DNA of 64,000 bases from Streptomyces sp. VRA16 Mangrove soil. Its GTDB lineage: Bacteria; Actinomycetota; Actinomycetes; Streptomycetales; Streptomycetaceae. The notes under the pieces were generated by a model. It was given only the letters and a program-made list of their open reading frames with translations. It had not been told where the DNA came from and searched no databases. How positions within the stretch are numbered: position 1 is the stretch's first letter; every line of letters begins with the position of its first letter. The translations under genes were made by a program, and so were the position numbers. Below, piece after piece: positions 55,981 through 63,546 of the stretch. The DNA is taken from the NCBI RefSeq assembly GCF_017377775.1, contig NZ_JAFVLN010000011.1:124001-188000 (forward strand), in the 5' to 3' direction.

Positions 55981-56913
55981 ATGACAAGACCCACCGTGCG
56001 CGGCTCGCTCGCCGTGCTGCTCGCCCTCTGCGTGGCGCTGCCCGCGGGCCAGGCCGTCGCCGACCCCGAGCCGCCGCCCCGGCCCGCCGCCCCCGCCCAG
56101 GCCCCGGAACTCGTCCCCGGCGTCCCGTCCGCGCCCTACGACCCGTGGCGGATGGACACCCCCGACCAGGTGCTGCCGCCGCGCGTGTACGAGCCGAGCG
56201 CCGAGGAGGACGCGATCGAGCCGCTGCCCGCACCGGCCGGGACCGACGATCTCGTCGAGTACGTGCCGCCGGGCGAGGTGGTCCTGCCGGGCCCGGCCGG
56301 CGGGGCGCCCGGCGCGCCCGCGGCGGCCGCCTGCACCCGGCGGACCGGCCCCTACCAGCGCCAGGTGGAGCGTTGGCTGCGCCTGAAGGTCGACGGCAGG
56401 CAGTCGGCCGCCGACTGCCGGGCCGTCCGCGCCTTCCAGACCCGGCAGGGCATCCGCCCCAACAGCGGCTTCGCCGGACCCGTCACCTGGTCACGGATGC
56501 GCTGGCTCAGCGCCCGCAAGAACCCCAACGCCGCGAAGAAGTGCCCCACGCGCGCGTACCGGCTCGCCTGCGTGGACCTGCCGCGCCAGCTGATGTGGGT
56601 CAGCAAGGGCAAGAAGATCGTCTACGGGCCCGTGCCCATCCGCAGCGGACGCGCGGGCAACCGCACCCGCACCGGCTGGCACAAGGTCTACTGGAAGCAC
56701 AAGAACCACTGGTCGACGCTGTACAACAGCCCCATGCCGTACAGCCAGTTCTTCAGCGGCGGCCAGGCGTTCCACGGCATCTACGGGAACGTCTACAGCC
56801 CGCCCGGCTCGCGCGGCTGCGTCAATCTCCGCGTCCGTGACGCCAAGCGCCTGTGGGGCGTCCTCAAGCGCGGCGACCGCGTCTACGTGTGGGGGCGCAA
56901 GCCCGGAACCTGA
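55981..56913 (+). CDS. secreted L,D-transpeptidase with peptidoglycan-binding domain
   Basis: A 310-residue exported enzyme that forms 3-3 crosslinks or attaches proteins to peptidoglycan. Sec signal (about 1-27), a long Pro-rich linker, a PG_binding_1-like domain (about 120-180, YQRQVERWLRLKVDG.., CRAVRAFQTRQGIRP) and a YkuD domain with HGIYGN (His265) and SRGCVNL (Cys280). All catalytic residues are present. ATG 55981. It precedes alr, another cell-wall gene. Confidence 0.9.
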   Translation: MTRPTVRGSLAVLLALCVALPAGQAVADPEPPPRPAAPAQAPELVPGVPSAPYDPWRMDTPDQVLPPRVYEPSAEEDAIEPLPAPAGTDDLVEYVPPGEVVLPGPAGGAPGAPAAAACTRRTGPYQRQVERWLRLKVDGRQSAADCRAVRAFQTRQGIRPNSGFAGPVTWSRMRWLSARKNPNAAKKCPTRAYRLACVDLPRQLMWVSKGKKIVYGPVPIRSGRAGNRTRTGWHKVYWKHKNHWSTLYNSPMPYSQFFSGGQAFHGIYGNVYSPPGSRGCVNLRVRDAKRLWGVLKRGDRVYVWGRKPGT

Positions 56914-56957
56914 GGCTCTGAGGTGTTGTCGGCGGGCTCTGAGAGACTGGGCGCACC

Positions 56958-58112
56958 ATGAACGAGAACGTGACTGCCCCGCTCCGCGCCCGCGCCGAGA
57001 TCGATCTGGCCGCGCTCAAGGCCAATGTGCGGTCCCTGCGCGCACACGCGCCGGGGGCCGCGTTCATGGCCGTCGTGAAGGCCGACGCGTACGGGCACGG
57101 GATGCTTCCGGTGGCCCGCGCCGCCAAGGCGGCGGGCGCCGAGTGGATCGGTACCGCCACGCCCGAGGAGGCGCTCGCCCTGCGCGCGGCCGGCGTCGAG
57201 GGCCGGATCATGTGCTGGCTGTGGGTGCCCGGCGGGCCCTGGCGCGAGGCCGTCGAGGCGGGCCTCGACCTGTCGGTCAGCGGCATGTGGGCGCTGCGCG
57301 AAGTCGTGGCCGCCGCACGGGAGTCGGGCCGCACGGCCCGCATCCAGCTGAAGGCCGACACGGGCCTGGGGCGTAACGGCTGCCTGCCGGCCGACTGGCC
57401 CGAGCTGGTGCGCGAGTCCCTGGCGGCGCAGCGGGCGGGGCACGTCACCGTCACCGGCCTGTGGTCGCACTTCGCGTGCGCCGACGAGCCGGGCCACCCG
57501 GCGACCGCCGCCCAACTGGCCGCGTTCCGCGAGATGGTCGGGTACGCGGAGGGCGAGGGCATCACCCCCGAGGTACGGCACATCGCCAACTCGCCGGGGA
57601 CGCTCACGCTCCCGGAGACCCACTTCGACCTCGTCCGCCCCGGCATCGCCATGTACGGGATCTCGCCGAGCCCCGAGCTCGGCACGCCGGAGGACTTCGG
57701 TCTTCGCCCGGTCATGACGCTCAAGGCGTCGCTCGCGCTGGTGAAGCACGCGCCGGGTGGACTCGGCGTCAGTTACGGGCATCACTACGTCACACCGGGT
57801 CCGACGACCCTCGGTCTGGTGCCGCTCGGTTACGCGGACGGCATCCCGCGGCACGCCTCGGGCACCGGCCCGGTCCTGATCGGCGGCAAGCGGCGCACGG
57901 TCGCGGGCCGGGTCGCGATGGACCAGTTCGTCGTCGACCTCGGCGGGGACGAGCCGGCCGTGGGCGACGAGGCGGTCCTGTTCGGCCCCGGCGACCGGGG
58001 CGAGCCGACCGCGGAGGACTGGGCGGCGGCGTCCGGGACCATCGCGTACGAGATCGTCACGCGGATCGGATCCCGCGTCCCGCGCGTCTACGTGGACGAG
58101 GGCGGCGCCTGA
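56958..58112 (+). CDS. alr: alanine racemase
   Basis: Interconverts L- and D-alanine for peptidoglycan; 384 residues. PLP lysine in VVKADAYGHG, the opposite-face tyrosine in GVSYGHHY, and KADTGLGRNG, HIANSPGTL and GRVAMDQFVVDLG complete the pattern. It is followed by a perfect 16-bp palindrome (58121-58136) before the next gene. Confidence 0.96.
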   Translation: MNENVTAPLRARAEIDLAALKANVRSLRAHAPGAAFMAVVKADAYGHGMLPVARAAKAAGAEWIGTATPEEALALRAAGVEGRIMCWLWVPGGPWREAVEAGLDLSVSGMWALREVVAAARESGRTARIQLKADTGLGRNGCLPADWPELVRESLAAQRAGHVTVTGLWSHFACADEPGHPATAAQLAAFREMVGYAEGEGITPEVRHIANSPGTLTLPETHFDLVRPGIAMYGISPSPELGTPEDFGLRPVMTLKASLALVKHAPGGLGVSYGHHYVTPGPTTLGLVPLGYADGIPRHASGTGPVLIGGKRRTVAGRVAMDQFVVDLGGDEPAVGDEAVLFGPGDRGEPTAEDWAAASGTIAYEIVTRIGSRVPRVYVDEGGA

Positions 58113-58120
58113 CCCGGAGT

Positions 58121-58136
58121 CCCGGGGTACCCCGGG
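58121..58136. other. 16-bp GC palindrome after alr
   Basis: CCCGGGGTACCCCGGG, self-complementary without a loop, 8 nt past the alr stop. Possibly a terminator core; no U-tract. Confidence 0.4.
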
Positions 58137-58178
58137 GGTAGCACGGACCGTACGGGAATCACAGCGAGGGAGCGGCAC

Positions 58179-59408
58179 GTGAGCGAGACCAGCGCACAGG
58201 CCACGGCGGCCGTCACCGAAGCGGCCGCTTCGGGGAGCTGGCGGCGGGCCGGTCTCGCGGGCGCCGCGATAGGCGTCGTCGCCGCGGGCGCGGCCGCCGG
58301 GGTCGCCGTCGAGCGGCTCACGGTCGGGCGCGGCATGCGCAGGAAGGCCCGGCTCGCCCTCGACGCGTCCGGTCCGTACGGATCACTGCGCGGCGTCCCC
58401 GGCAAGGCGTACGCCGCCGACGGCACCGAGCTGTACTACGAGGTCGACGAGATCGACGAGAGCGGCACCGGCACCCGCAGGCGGCGGCTGTTCGGCCGCA
58501 AGACGCCGGCCCCCGTCACCGTCGTCTTCAGCCACGGCTACTGCCTCAACCAGGACTCCTGGCACTTCCAGCGCGCGGCCCTGCGCGGCGTGGTGCGCTG
58601 CGTGTACTGGGACCAGCGCAGCCACGGCCGCTCGGGGCGCGGCGCGGAGCAGGTGGAGGCCGGCACGCCGGTCTCCATCGACACTCTCGGCGGCGACCTC
58701 AAGGCGGTCGTCGACGCGGCCGCGCCGGAGGGCCCGCTGGTCCTCGTCGGCCACTCCATGGGCGGCATGACCGTGATGGCGCTGGCCGACCAGCACCCCG
58801 GTCTGGTGCGCGAGCGGGTCGTGGGCACGGCCCTCGTCGGTACGTCGTCGGGCAGGCTCGGCGAGGTCAACTACGGGCTCCCGGTGGCCGGGGTCAACGT
58901 GGTGCGGCGGGTCCTGCCGGGCGTCCTGAAGGCCCTCGGCCAGCGCGCCGAACTGGTCGAGAAGGGCCGCAGAGCGACCGCCGACCTGTTCGCCGGGATC
59001 ATCAAGCGGTACTCGTTCGCGAGCCGCGACGTCGACCCGGCGATCGCCCGGTTCGCCGAGCGGATGATCGAGGGCACACCGATCGACGTGGTCGCCGAGT
59101 TCTACCCGGCGTTCCAGGAGCACGACAAGACGGCCGCGCTCGCAGCCTTCGCCGGACTGCCGGCGCTGGTCCTCGCCGGCGAGCAGGACCTGGTCACGCC
59201 GAGCGAGCACAGCGAGGCCATCGCGGAGCTGCTGCCGGACGCCGAGTTCGTGCTGGTGCCGGACGCCGGGCACCTGGTGATGCTGGAGCACCCCGAGGTG
59301 GTCACCGACCGGCTCGCCGACCTCCTCGCCCGTACGGGGGCCGTGCCCGCAGCGGCTACCGTGGGGATTTATGGAGACACCGGCAGCACCGCACAACCCG
59401 GCGGCTGA
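58179..59408 (+). CDS. membrane-anchored alpha/beta hydrolase
   Basis: A 409-residue protein with an N-terminal hydrophobic segment (about 24-46) and an alpha/beta-hydrolase domain: FSHGYCLNQDSW, nucleophile GHSMGGMTV, Asp in LAGEQDLVTP and His in PDAGHLVMLEHPE. The catalytic triad is complete. It occupies the conserved slot between alr and tsaE in Streptomyces, but its substrate is not known. GTG 58179 follows GAGGGAG. The last 38 nt overlap tsaE. Confidence 0.85.
   Translation: MSETSAQATAAVTEAAASGSWRRAGLAGAAIGVVAAGAAAGVAVERLTVGRGMRRKARLALDASGPYGSLRGVPGKAYAADGTELYYEVDEIDESGTGTRRRRLFGRKTPAPVTVVFSHGYCLNQDSWHFQRAALRGVVRCVYWDQRSHGRSGRGAEQVEAGTPVSIDTLGGDLKAVVDAAAPEGPLVLVGHSMGGMTVMALADQHPGLVRERVVGTALVGTSSGRLGEVNYGLPVAGVNVVRRVLPGVLKALGQRAELVEKGRRATADLFAGIIKRYSFASRDVDPAIARFAERMIEGTPIDVVAEFYPAFQEHDKTAALAAFAGLPALVLAGEQDLVTPSEHSEAIAELLPDAEFVLVPDAGHLVMLEHPEVVTDRLADLLARTGAVPAAATVGIYGDTGSTAQPGG
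59357..59362 (+). promoter_or_regulatory. -10 element, possible leaderless tsaE transcript
   Basis: TACCGT 8 nt before the tsaE ATG, inside the upstream gene; no SD of usual form lies between. Confidence 0.35.
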
Positions 59409-59907
59409 ACCCGCCACCCCCGTCACGACCGTCACGGTCACCGTCAACTCCCCGGAAGAAATGCGGGAGTTGGGCCTGGCCCTGGCCAAACAGCTGCGCC
59501 CCGGCGACCTCGTGATGCTCACCGGTGAACTCGGCGCGGGCAAGACGACCCTGACCCGCGGCCTCGGCGAGGGCCTCGGCGTGCGCGGCGCGGTGACCTC
59601 CCCGACCTTCGTGATCGCCCGCGTCCACCCGCCGCTGGGGGACGGCCCCGCGCTGGTGCACGTCGACGCGTACCGGCTGGGCGGCGGCCTCGACGAGATG
59701 GAGGACCTGGACCTCGACGTCTCGCTGCCGGACTCCGTGGTCGTCGTGGAGTGGGGCGACGGCAAGGTCGAGGAGCTCTCCGACGACCGCCTGCACGTGC
59801 TGATCGACCGGGCCACGGGGGACACGTCGGACGAGGTGCGCGTGGTGACGTTCAACGGGATCGGGGGACGCTGGGCCGGGGAGGGGCTGGGGTCGCTCGG
59901 GGGGTGA
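59371..59907 (+). CDS. tsaE: tRNA t6A biosynthesis ATPase TsaE
   Basis: The ATPase that recycles the TsaB-TsaD complex in t6A37 tRNA modification; 178 residues. Walker A GELGAGKTT at 52-60, SPTFVI and HVDAYRL, and VVEWGD are typical. The start overlaps the hydrolase gene. Confidence 0.93.
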   Translation: METPAAPHNPAAEPATPVTTVTVTVNSPEEMRELGLALAKQLRPGDLVMLTGELGAGKTTLTRGLGEGLGVRGAVTSPTFVIARVHPPLGDGPALVHVDAYRLGGGLDEMEDLDLDVSLPDSVVVVEWGDGKVEELSDDRLHVLIDRATGDTSDEVRVVTFNGIGGRWAGEGLGSLGG

Positions 59908-60000
59908 GCCGCCCAGCTGGACGGTGACAGGGTGCCGACAGGCTGTCGGCAAAGTGTTGCGCGACGGCACCGCGGCGTGTTCACATGGAGACCGGACTTG

Positions 60001-60016
60001 GTTAGGTCTACCTAAC
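60001..60016. promoter_or_regulatory. iron-box-like inverted repeat
   Basis: GTTAGGT-CT-ACCTAAC, a 7-bp inverted repeat with a 2-nt centre, 32 nt before the small gene at 60049. Half-sites match the TTAGGT/ACCTAA halves of DmdR/IdeR boxes, but the spacing between halves is shorter than the 19-bp consensus. Confidence 0.4.
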
Positions 60017-60048
60017 TACGTGAACTGCGACGGTCCCGGGAGGCACCC

Positions 60049-60219
60049 ATGCCGGCTTCGGAACGTGAGGCACACGACGTGCCGCGCGCAGTGCCACGCG
60101 CAGTGCCGATGAGCGAGCTGCTGGCCTCGTGCGCGGCGGCCCGTGCCGTGTCGACACCACCGCCCGCTCCCGAACGCGTCCACCCCGCGTGCGGCGAGGA
60201 GCACAGGGACGCGGCGTGA
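60049..60219 (+). CDS. 56-residue hypothetical protein
   Basis: A short gene, MPASEREAHDVPRAVPRAVP then MSELLASCAAARAVS and a Pro/Glu-rich tail with two or three cysteines/histidines (HPACGEEH). GGGAGG lies 5 nt before the ATG. No family recognised. The inverted repeat at 60001-60016 just upstream suggests regulated, perhaps metal-responsive, expression. It ends one base before the convergent gene. Confidence 0.5.
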   Translation: MPASEREAHDVPRAVPRAVPMSELLASCAAARAVSTPPPAPERVHPACGEEHRDAA

Positions 60220-60220
60220 G

Positions 60221-60772
60221 CTACGGGACAACCACCACGGAGCGCCCGTAGGTCGCGAACTCCCACATCGCGTTGCCGTCGGCCCGCGACTCGCGGATGC
60301 CGCCGGTCTGCTTCGACGGGTCGGGGTCGGGCGTGGAGCCGTCGACGGCGGCGCTGAACCCGATCACGACCCCGTCGGTGCTCGCGAACCGCACCACGTG
60401 CTCGATCGGCGTGCCGTCCGTGCCGGTGATGGCGCCGGAGCGCGACGTCACCGCGTACTTGCCGGGCGCCGGGTCCACCGTGCCGGGCGTCACCTCGTAC
60501 GTGCGCTGCACCTTGTCGCGCCCGCCGACCAGCCAGACCCGGTTCGCACCCAGGGCGTAGACGACGCGCTCGCCCTTGCCGGACTGGGCGGGCAGCGCCT
60601 TCGGGTCCTTCTTCTGCTTGGGGGAGCTGGACGCCGAGGAGGAGGCCGAGACGGAGGGTGACTTGCCGAGATCGGCCGGTGCGCTCGCCGAGGCCTGATA
60701 GGCGAGGAAGCCGACCACGGCCAGCGCGCCCGCGGTCAACGCGGTCACGAATCCGGTGCTGCTCCGTGCCAC
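60221..60772 (-). CDS. membrane-anchored YkuD-like protein lacking the catalytic cysteine
   Basis: A 183-residue protein with an N-terminal TM segment (about 7-28), a Ser/Lys-rich linker and a small beta domain. Its end (GGIRESRADGNAMWEFATYGRSVVVV) parallels the YkuD L,D-transpeptidase signature SHGCIR.S..DA..LW, but the Cys and His positions are Gly and Thr. So it is probably inactive as a transpeptidase. GTG 60772 is chosen before the TM segment; a longer reading runs through the tsaB start region. Divergent from tsaB. Confidence 0.6.
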   Translation of the reverse strand: MARSSTGFVTALTAGALAVVGFLAYQASASAPADLGKSPSVSASSSASSSPKQKKDPKALPAQSGKGERVVYALGANRVWLVGGRDKVQRTYEVTPGTVDPAPGKYAVTSRSGAITGTDGTPIEHVVRFASTDGVVIGFSAAVDGSTPDPDPSKQTGGIRESRADGNAMWEFATYGRSVVVVP

Positions 60773-60881
60773 CAGGTGCCTGCCTCTCGCTCTCCGGACT
60801 TCTCCGGGTGACGGTAGCAGCCGGACCCGGCCCGCCAGCGGGTTGACCGGAAGCGCGGACGTGTCCGGGCCCCCGGGGTCG

Positions 60882-60887
60882 TAGGCT
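60882..60887 (+). promoter_or_regulatory. -10 element, likely leaderless tsaB transcript
   Basis: TAGGCT 6 nt before the tsaB GTG and no SD between. A TTGACC at 60843 is 33 nt away and cannot pair with it. Confidence 0.45.
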
Positions 60888-60893
60888 GTTCGC

Positions 60894-61547
60894 GTGCTGT
60901 TGCTCGCTCTGGATACCGCCACCCCCGCCGTCACCGTCGCCCTCCACGACGGCTCCTCCGTCCTCGCGGAGTCGAGTCAGGTGGACGCCCGCAGACACGG
61001 GGAGCTGCTGCTGCCCGCCGTCGACCGGGTGCTCGCCGACGCCGGGGTGAAACTCGACGCCGTCACCGGGATCGTCGTGGGCGTGGGTCCGGGCCCGTAC
61101 ACCGGACTGCGGGTCGGCCTGATGACCGCCGACACGTTCGGGCTCGCGCTCGACGTGCCCGTGCACGGCGTCTGCACCCTCGACGGGCTCGCGTACGAGG
61201 CGGACGTGGACGGCCCCTTCGTCGTCGCCACCGACGCCCGGCGCAAGGAGGTGTACTGGGCGCGCTATGACGACCCGCGCACCCGGACCACCGAGGCCGC
61301 CGTCGACCGGCCCGCCGACCTCGCCGACGCCGTGGCCGGGCTGCCCGTCGTCGGCGCGGGCGGGCGTCTGTACCCCGAGGCGTTCCCGGACGCCCGCGGC
61401 CCCGAGCACGTCTCCGCCGCCGCGCTCGCCGCCCTCGCCGCCGAGAAGCTGGCCGCGGGCGAGGAGCTGCTCGAACCGCGGCCCCTGTACCTGCGCCGCC
61501 CCGACGCGCAGGTCCCCAAGAACTACAAGGTGGTCACCCCCAAGTGA
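60894..61547 (+). CDS. tsaB: tRNA t6A biosynthesis protein TsaB
   Basis: Scaffold partner of TsaD; 217 residues with the inactive ASKHA-fold N-terminus LLALDTATPAVTVAL and VGVGPGPYTGLRVGLMTADTFG. GTG start. Its stop overlaps rimI (GTGA), so tsaB-rimI-tsaD are coupled. Confidence 0.94.
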   Translation: MLLLALDTATPAVTVALHDGSSVLAESSQVDARRHGELLLPAVDRVLADAGVKLDAVTGIVVGVGPGPYTGLRVGLMTADTFGLALDVPVHGVCTLDGLAYEADVDGPFVVATDARRKEVYWARYDDPRTRTTEAAVDRPADLADAVAGLPVVGAGGRLYPEAFPDARGPEHVSAAALAALAAEKLAAGEELLEPRPLYLRRPDAQVPKNYKVVTPK

Positions 61548-62044
61548 CTTCTCCCGTGGACGCCGACATCCGCGAAATGCGCTGGTGGGACATCGATCCC
61601 GTGCTCGTCCTGGAGAAGGAGCTGTTCCCGGACGACGCCTGGTCGCGCGGCATGTTCTGGTCCGAGCTGGCGCATGCGCGCGGGGTCGGGTCGACGCGCC
61701 GGTACGTCGTCGCGTACGAGGGCGACCGGCTCGTCGGGTACGGCGGGCTCGCCGCCTCCGGGGAGCTGGCCGACGTCCAGACCATCGCCGTCGCCCGCGA
61801 CCACTGGGGCACCGGGCTCGGCTCCCGGCTGCTCACCGAGCTGCTCCGGCACGCCACCGCCTTCGAGGCCGCCGAGGTGATGCTGGAGGTGCGCGTCGAC
61901 AACACCCGGGCGCAGAAGCTGTACGAGCGTTTCGGCTTCGAGCCGATCGGCTTCCGGCGCGGCTACTACCAGCCGGGCAACGTGGACGCCCTCGTGATGC
62001 GCCTGACCACTGAGAACACGACCGAAGAGAAGAACCATGGCTGA
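61544..62044 (+). CDS. rimI: ribosomal protein S18 alanine N-acetyltransferase RimI
   Basis: GNAT acetyltransferase, 166 residues: IREMRWWDIDPVLVLEKELFPDDAWS, the acetyl-CoA loop VARDHWGTGLGSRLL and the LEVRVDNTRAQKLYERFGFE motif. It overlaps tsaB (4 nt) and tsaD (8 nt). Confidence 0.94.
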   Translation: MTSPVDADIREMRWWDIDPVLVLEKELFPDDAWSRGMFWSELAHARGVGSTRRYVVAYEGDRLVGYGGLAASGELADVQTIAVARDHWGTGLGSRLLTELLRHATAFEAAEVMLEVRVDNTRAQKLYERFGFEPIGFRRGYYQPGNVDALVMRLTTENTTEEKNHG

Positions 62045-63131
62045 CGAACCGCTCGTCCTCGGCATCGAGACCTCCTGCGACGAGACCGGCGTCGGCATCG
62101 TCCGCGGCACCACCCTGCTCGCCGACGCCGTCGCCTCCAGCGTCGACGAACACGCCCGCTTCGGCGGCGTCGTGCCCGAGGTCGCCTCGCGCGCCCACCT
62201 GGAGGCGATGGTCCCCACGATCCAGCGGGCCCTGAAGGACGCCGGGGTGAGCGCCAAGGACCTCGACGGGATCTCCGTCACCGCCGGGCCCGGCCTCGCG
62301 GGCGCGCTGCTCGTCGGTGTCTCGGCCGCGAAGGCGTACGCGTACGCCCTCGGCAAGCCGCTCTACGGCGTCAACCACCTGGCCTCGCACATCTGCGTCG
62401 ACCAGTTGGAGCACGGCAAGCTGCCCGAGCCGACGATGGCGCTGCTCGTCTCCGGCGGGCACTCCTCGCTGCTGCTCTCCACCGACATCACCTCCGACGT
62501 GCGGCCGCTCGGCGCGACCATCGACGACGCGGCGGGCGAGGCGTTCGACAAGATCGCGCGCGTGCTCAACCTCGGCTTCCCGGGCGGTCCGGTCATCGAC
62601 CGGTACGCGAAGGAGGGCGACCCGAACGCCATCTCCTTCCCGCGCGGACTGACCGGCCCGCGCGACCCGGCGTACGACTTCTCCTTCTCCGGCCTCAAGA
62701 CCTCCGTGGCGCGCTGGATCGAGGCCAAGCGGGCCGCCGGTGAGGACGTGCCGGTGCGGGACGTCTCGGCGTCCTTCCAGGAGGCCGTCGTCGACGTGCT
62801 GACGCGCAAGGCCGTGCGGGCCTGCAAGGACGAGGGCGTCGACCACCTCATGATCGGCGGCGGTGTCGCCGCCAACTCGCGGCTGCGCGCCCTCGCCGAG
62901 GAGCGCTGCGAGCGGGCCGGGATCCGGCTGCGCGTGCCGCGCCCCAAGCTGTGCACGGACAACGGCGCGATGGTCGCCGCCCTGGGCGCCGAGATGGTGG
63001 CCAGGAACCGGGCCGCCTCGTCCTGGGACCTGTCGGCGGACTCCTCGCTGCCCGTGACGGAGACCCACGTGCCGGGTCACCACCACCACGACCACGTGCA
63101 CGAGGTCAGCAAGGAGAACCTGTACTCGTGA
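62037..63131 (+). CDS. tsaD: tRNA N6-adenosine threonylcarbamoyltransferase TsaD
   Basis: Transfers threonylcarbamoyl to A37 of ANN-decoding tRNAs; 364 residues. GIETSCDETGVGIV, metal ligands His114 and His118 in GVNHLASHI, VSGGHSSLL and DDAAGEAFDK are all present, with the late metal Asp in LCTDNGAMVA. The C-terminus has an unusual His-rich stretch (GHHHHDHVHE) after the normal fold. ATG 62037 lies inside rimI. Confidence 0.96.
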   Translation: MADEPLVLGIETSCDETGVGIVRGTTLLADAVASSVDEHARFGGVVPEVASRAHLEAMVPTIQRALKDAGVSAKDLDGISVTAGPGLAGALLVGVSAAKAYAYALGKPLYGVNHLASHICVDQLEHGKLPEPTMALLVSGGHSSLLLSTDITSDVRPLGATIDDAAGEAFDKIARVLNLGFPGGPVIDRYAKEGDPNAISFPRGLTGPRDPAYDFSFSGLKTSVARWIEAKRAAGEDVPVRDVSASFQEAVVDVLTRKAVRACKDEGVDHLMIGGGVAANSRLRALAEERCERAGIRLRVPRPKLCTDNGAMVAALGAEMVARNRAASSWDLSADSSLPVTETHVPGHHHHDHVHEVSKENLYS

Positions 63132-63180
63132 GTGCCCACCCGTCACCCACCACCGCCCTCGCAAGGAATGAGCTTCGCTC

Positions 63181-63432
63181 ATGAGTGCCACTGTGCTGAT
63201 GTGGGAGGCCCGCGCCGTCGCGGGCCGGGGCGAGGAACTGCTCGCCTGGGCGAAGGAACAGCGGCTCGCCCGTGAGCCGGAGCGGCGCGAGACGCTGCGC
63301 GCGCCGCAGGACCGGGTCCTCGTGATCACCTGGTGGGACGCCGCCTACGACGCCGAGCTCCCTGAACTCCCGGAGCCGGACGGGGAGCTGGTGACCCGGA
63401 CGGTGCACCGGTGGCGGTTCGAGACGGCGTAG
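63181..63432 (+). CDS. small conserved-type protein of unknown function
   Basis: An 83-residue protein (MSATVLMWEARAVAGRGEELLAWA.. VLVITWWDAAY.. VTRTVHRWRFETA) that looks like a small antibiotic-monooxygenase-like/dimeric alpha-beta barrel in size, but no motif proves it. It starts 49 nt after tsaD and could be in the same transcript. Confidence 0.6.
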   Translation: MSATVLMWEARAVAGRGEELLAWAKEQRLAREPERRETLRAPQDRVLVITWWDAAYDAELPELPEPDGELVTRTVHRWRFETA

Positions 63433-63510
63433 GGCGCGGGACACCGGCCCGATAGGGGCGGGTTCGCGGTGGTCTGCGTCTGAGATTTTCCGAAGAAGCG
63501 GGGGAAGAGG

Positions 63511-63540
63511 TTTACCGCTGTAATAATTCGGACTTACGTT
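63511..63540 (+). promoter_or_regulatory. candidate promoter, likely leaderless LCP gene
   Basis: TTTACC (63511-63516), an 18-nt spacer, then TACGTT (63535-63540), 6 nt before the GTG start. Confidence 0.5.
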
Positions 63541-63546
63541 CCCTCC

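Noticed and set aside
58121..58136. GC palindrome after alr as a specific operator
   Set aside because: Low-complexity C/G runs arise easily in this genome, and no promoter is next to it; kept only as a weak feature.
60843..60887. TTGACC ... TAGGCT as a normal tsaB promoter
   Set aside because: The spacer would be 33 nt, far outside the 16-19 nt range.
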